Source: Cellvibrionales bacterium UBA2034 (GTDB taxonomy: Bacteria; Pseudomonadota; Gammaproteobacteria; Pseudomonadales; UBA7239). Taken from it: a stretch of DNA of 17,795 bases. This document shows, one piece after another, positions 16,946-17,795 of this stretch. The notes under the pieces were generated by a model that did not search any database, was not told the origin of the DNA, and was given only the letters and a program-made list of their open reading frames with translations. Made by a program: the position numbers and the translations under genes. Each line of letters starts with the position of its first letter. The stretch's first letter is position 1. The stretch spans positions 25,806 to 43,600 of the forward strand of contig DDBK01000106.1 in the NCBI GenBank assembly GCA_002333095.1, read 5' to 3'.

Positions 16946-17593
16946 ATGTCACGTCCAGTTGATCTGGTGTTATTTGATTTTGGTGGTGTATTTACCGAGT
17001 CACCTTTTTTTGCTGTCGAGGGAATGGCGCGGGATCTTGGTGTAGATATCCAGCAGTTTGCCGAACTGATGTTCGGTGCTTACCATCTGGATACAGATCA
17101 TCCATGGCACCAGCTGGAACGCGGTGAAATAACATTTGACCACGCGCGCGAGGAAATTCTCGCGCTAGGTAAAGCCTCCGGTATGGCTGTTGATCCAATG
17201 GATCTACTGGTTCGTATGGCTGGCGGCAATCTTGTGCGCGACACAATGGTGCAGACGCTGCGCGATATCAAGGCGGCTGGATATGCCACAGCGATTATTA
17301 CCAACAATGTCCGTGAATTCCGTGACGGGTGGCGTGGGTTGATACCCGTTGATGAACTGATTGATCGTGTATTCGATTCCAGCGAGCTCGGTGTGCGCAA
17401 ACCCGATCCAGCTATCTATCAGCTGGCTTTGTCGGGGATGGGAGGTGTTTCACCTGGACGTGCTGTTTTTCTTGATGACGTGGAGCAAAATGTTTTGAGT
17501 TCACGTGATCTCGGAATTCATGCCATTCAGGTGCCAGACGATCCAGAAGCGGCTATTCGTGAGCTGCGGGAATTGTTGAAGCTTACGCAGTAA
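16946..17593 (+). CDS. HAD-superfamily (subfamily IA) hydrolase
   Basis: This 215-aa cytoplasmic HAD hydrolase has an alpha-helical cap inserted after motif I. Motif I is LFDFGGVF with the nucleophile Asp11; the usual second Asp (DxD) is Gly13. Motif II Thr119 (IITNN), motif III Lys152 ([10 protein letters not shown]) and motif IV Asp177-Asp178 (VFLDDVEQN) are intact. Variants with D-x-G at motif I include YihX-type sugar phosphatases and the HAD domain of ACAD10/epoxide-hydrolase-like proteins, so a phosphatase is plausible but not certain. The last group is often found with acyl-CoA enzymes, which suits its place after the acyl-CoA synthetase. The start ATG 16946 has only a weak upstream GGGTG. 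It is the last gene of the operon, and its 3' end overlaps the convergent ABC ATPase gene by 11 bp. Confidence 0.88.
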   Translation: MSRPVDLVLFDFGGVFTESPFFAVEGMARDLGVDIQQFAELMFGAYHLDTDHPWHQLERGEITFDHAREEILALGKASGMAVDPMDLLVRMAGGNLVRDTMVQTLRDIKAAGYATAIITNNVREFRDGWRGLIPVDELIDRVFDSSELGVRKPDPAIYQLALSGMGGVSPGRAVFLDDVEQNVLSSRDLGIHAIQVPDDPEAAIRELRELLKLTQ

Positions 17594-17795
17594 TTCCCAG
17601 GTACGCCTCAATGACCTTTTCATTTTTCTGGATATCTGCCGGTTTTCCTTCTGCAATTTTTTCACCGTAATCCAGCACGGCAACGTGGTTGCATAATTCC
17701 ATGACCAGTTTGACATCATGCTCAATCAGCAACACAGTGATGCCGTCGGCCAGTATTTTAAGTAATAGTTCACGCAATGCATGGGTTTCAGTAGG
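17583..17795 (-). CDS. LivG-type ABC transporter ATP-binding protein, C-terminal part
   Basis: The frame is open to the right edge, so only the last 70 residues are seen. It begins [14 protein letters not shown], which in the family follows the Walker B segment (DEPAAGLNPTET..). It then shows the H-loop [15 protein letters not shown] with its switch His, and the typical ending [28 protein letters not shown]. This is the branched-chain amino acid (LivG) type; urea (UrtD) and other hydrophobic-substrate importers share this ending, so the substrate is not decided. The TTG at 17777 is not the start. It converges with the HAD gene (11-bp overlap), and no terminator is seen between them. Confidence 0.9.
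   Translation of the reverse strand, partial: PTETHALRELLLKILADGITVLLIEHDVKLVMELCNHVAVLDYGEKIAEGKPADIQKNEKVIEAYLGITA

Overview
The window reads as ordinary gammaproteobacterial chromosome of mid GC content by eye, densely packed with genes. There are no rRNAs, tRNAs, insertion sequences, phage genes or CRISPR arrays. The gene families fit an aerobic heterotroph that grows on acetate, fatty acids or other acyl substrates: glyoxylate-shunt isocitrate lyase, malate synthase G, Fe-superoxide dismutase, a DUF748 envelope protein and an acyl-CoA synthetase. The exact genus cannot be read from the sequence.

Layout. (1) 2-3260: the end of a SlyD-like prolyl isomerase, then a 990-aa DUF748/AsmA-like envelope protein. 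(2) 3277-7781: a glyoxylate block. Malate synthase G (glcB) and a glyoxalase II (gloB) form a minus-strand pair 10 bp apart. They diverge from isocitrate lyase (aceA) across a 247-bp regulatory gap that carries a repeated A-tract/CAGGAA(A)TCC element. aceA ends in a strong intrinsic terminator. (3) 7968-9784: a small acidic protein whose ribosome-binding site lies in one arm of an 11-bp inverted repeat, Fe-SOD (sodB) with its own terminator, and a CitE/CLYBL-like acyl-CoA lyase. (4) 9884-12471: an unrecognised 99-aa acidic protein, an EthD-domain protein, msrA and a phytanoyl-CoA dioxygenase-like oxygenase. The last two are convergent and their ends overlap by 34 bp at a palindrome. (5) 12671-17593: a tight five-gene plus-strand operon of SDR epimerase/dehydrogenase, FAD-dependent oxidoreductase, GtrA-type membrane protein, AMP-dependent acyl-CoA synthetase and HAD hydrolase. 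Upstream is a 199-bp gap that carries a perfect 17-bp tandem repeat and several palindromes. (6) 17583 to the right edge: the C-terminus of a LivG-type ABC ATPase on the minus strand.

How the genes work together. aceA makes glyoxylate and succinate, and glcB condenses glyoxylate with acetyl-CoA to malate. The CitE-like lyase may act on malyl- or citramalyl-CoA type thioesters. gloB and sodB/msrA deal with methylglyoxal adducts and oxidative damage. The five-gene operon is the least explained part. It joins enzymes usually linked to membrane-carried sugars or polyprenyl lipids (SDR, FAD oxidoreductase, GtrA) with acyl-CoA activation and a phosphatase-like protein, and it is the best candidate here for an uncharacterised pathway. 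No gene-free stretch exceeds 300 bases.
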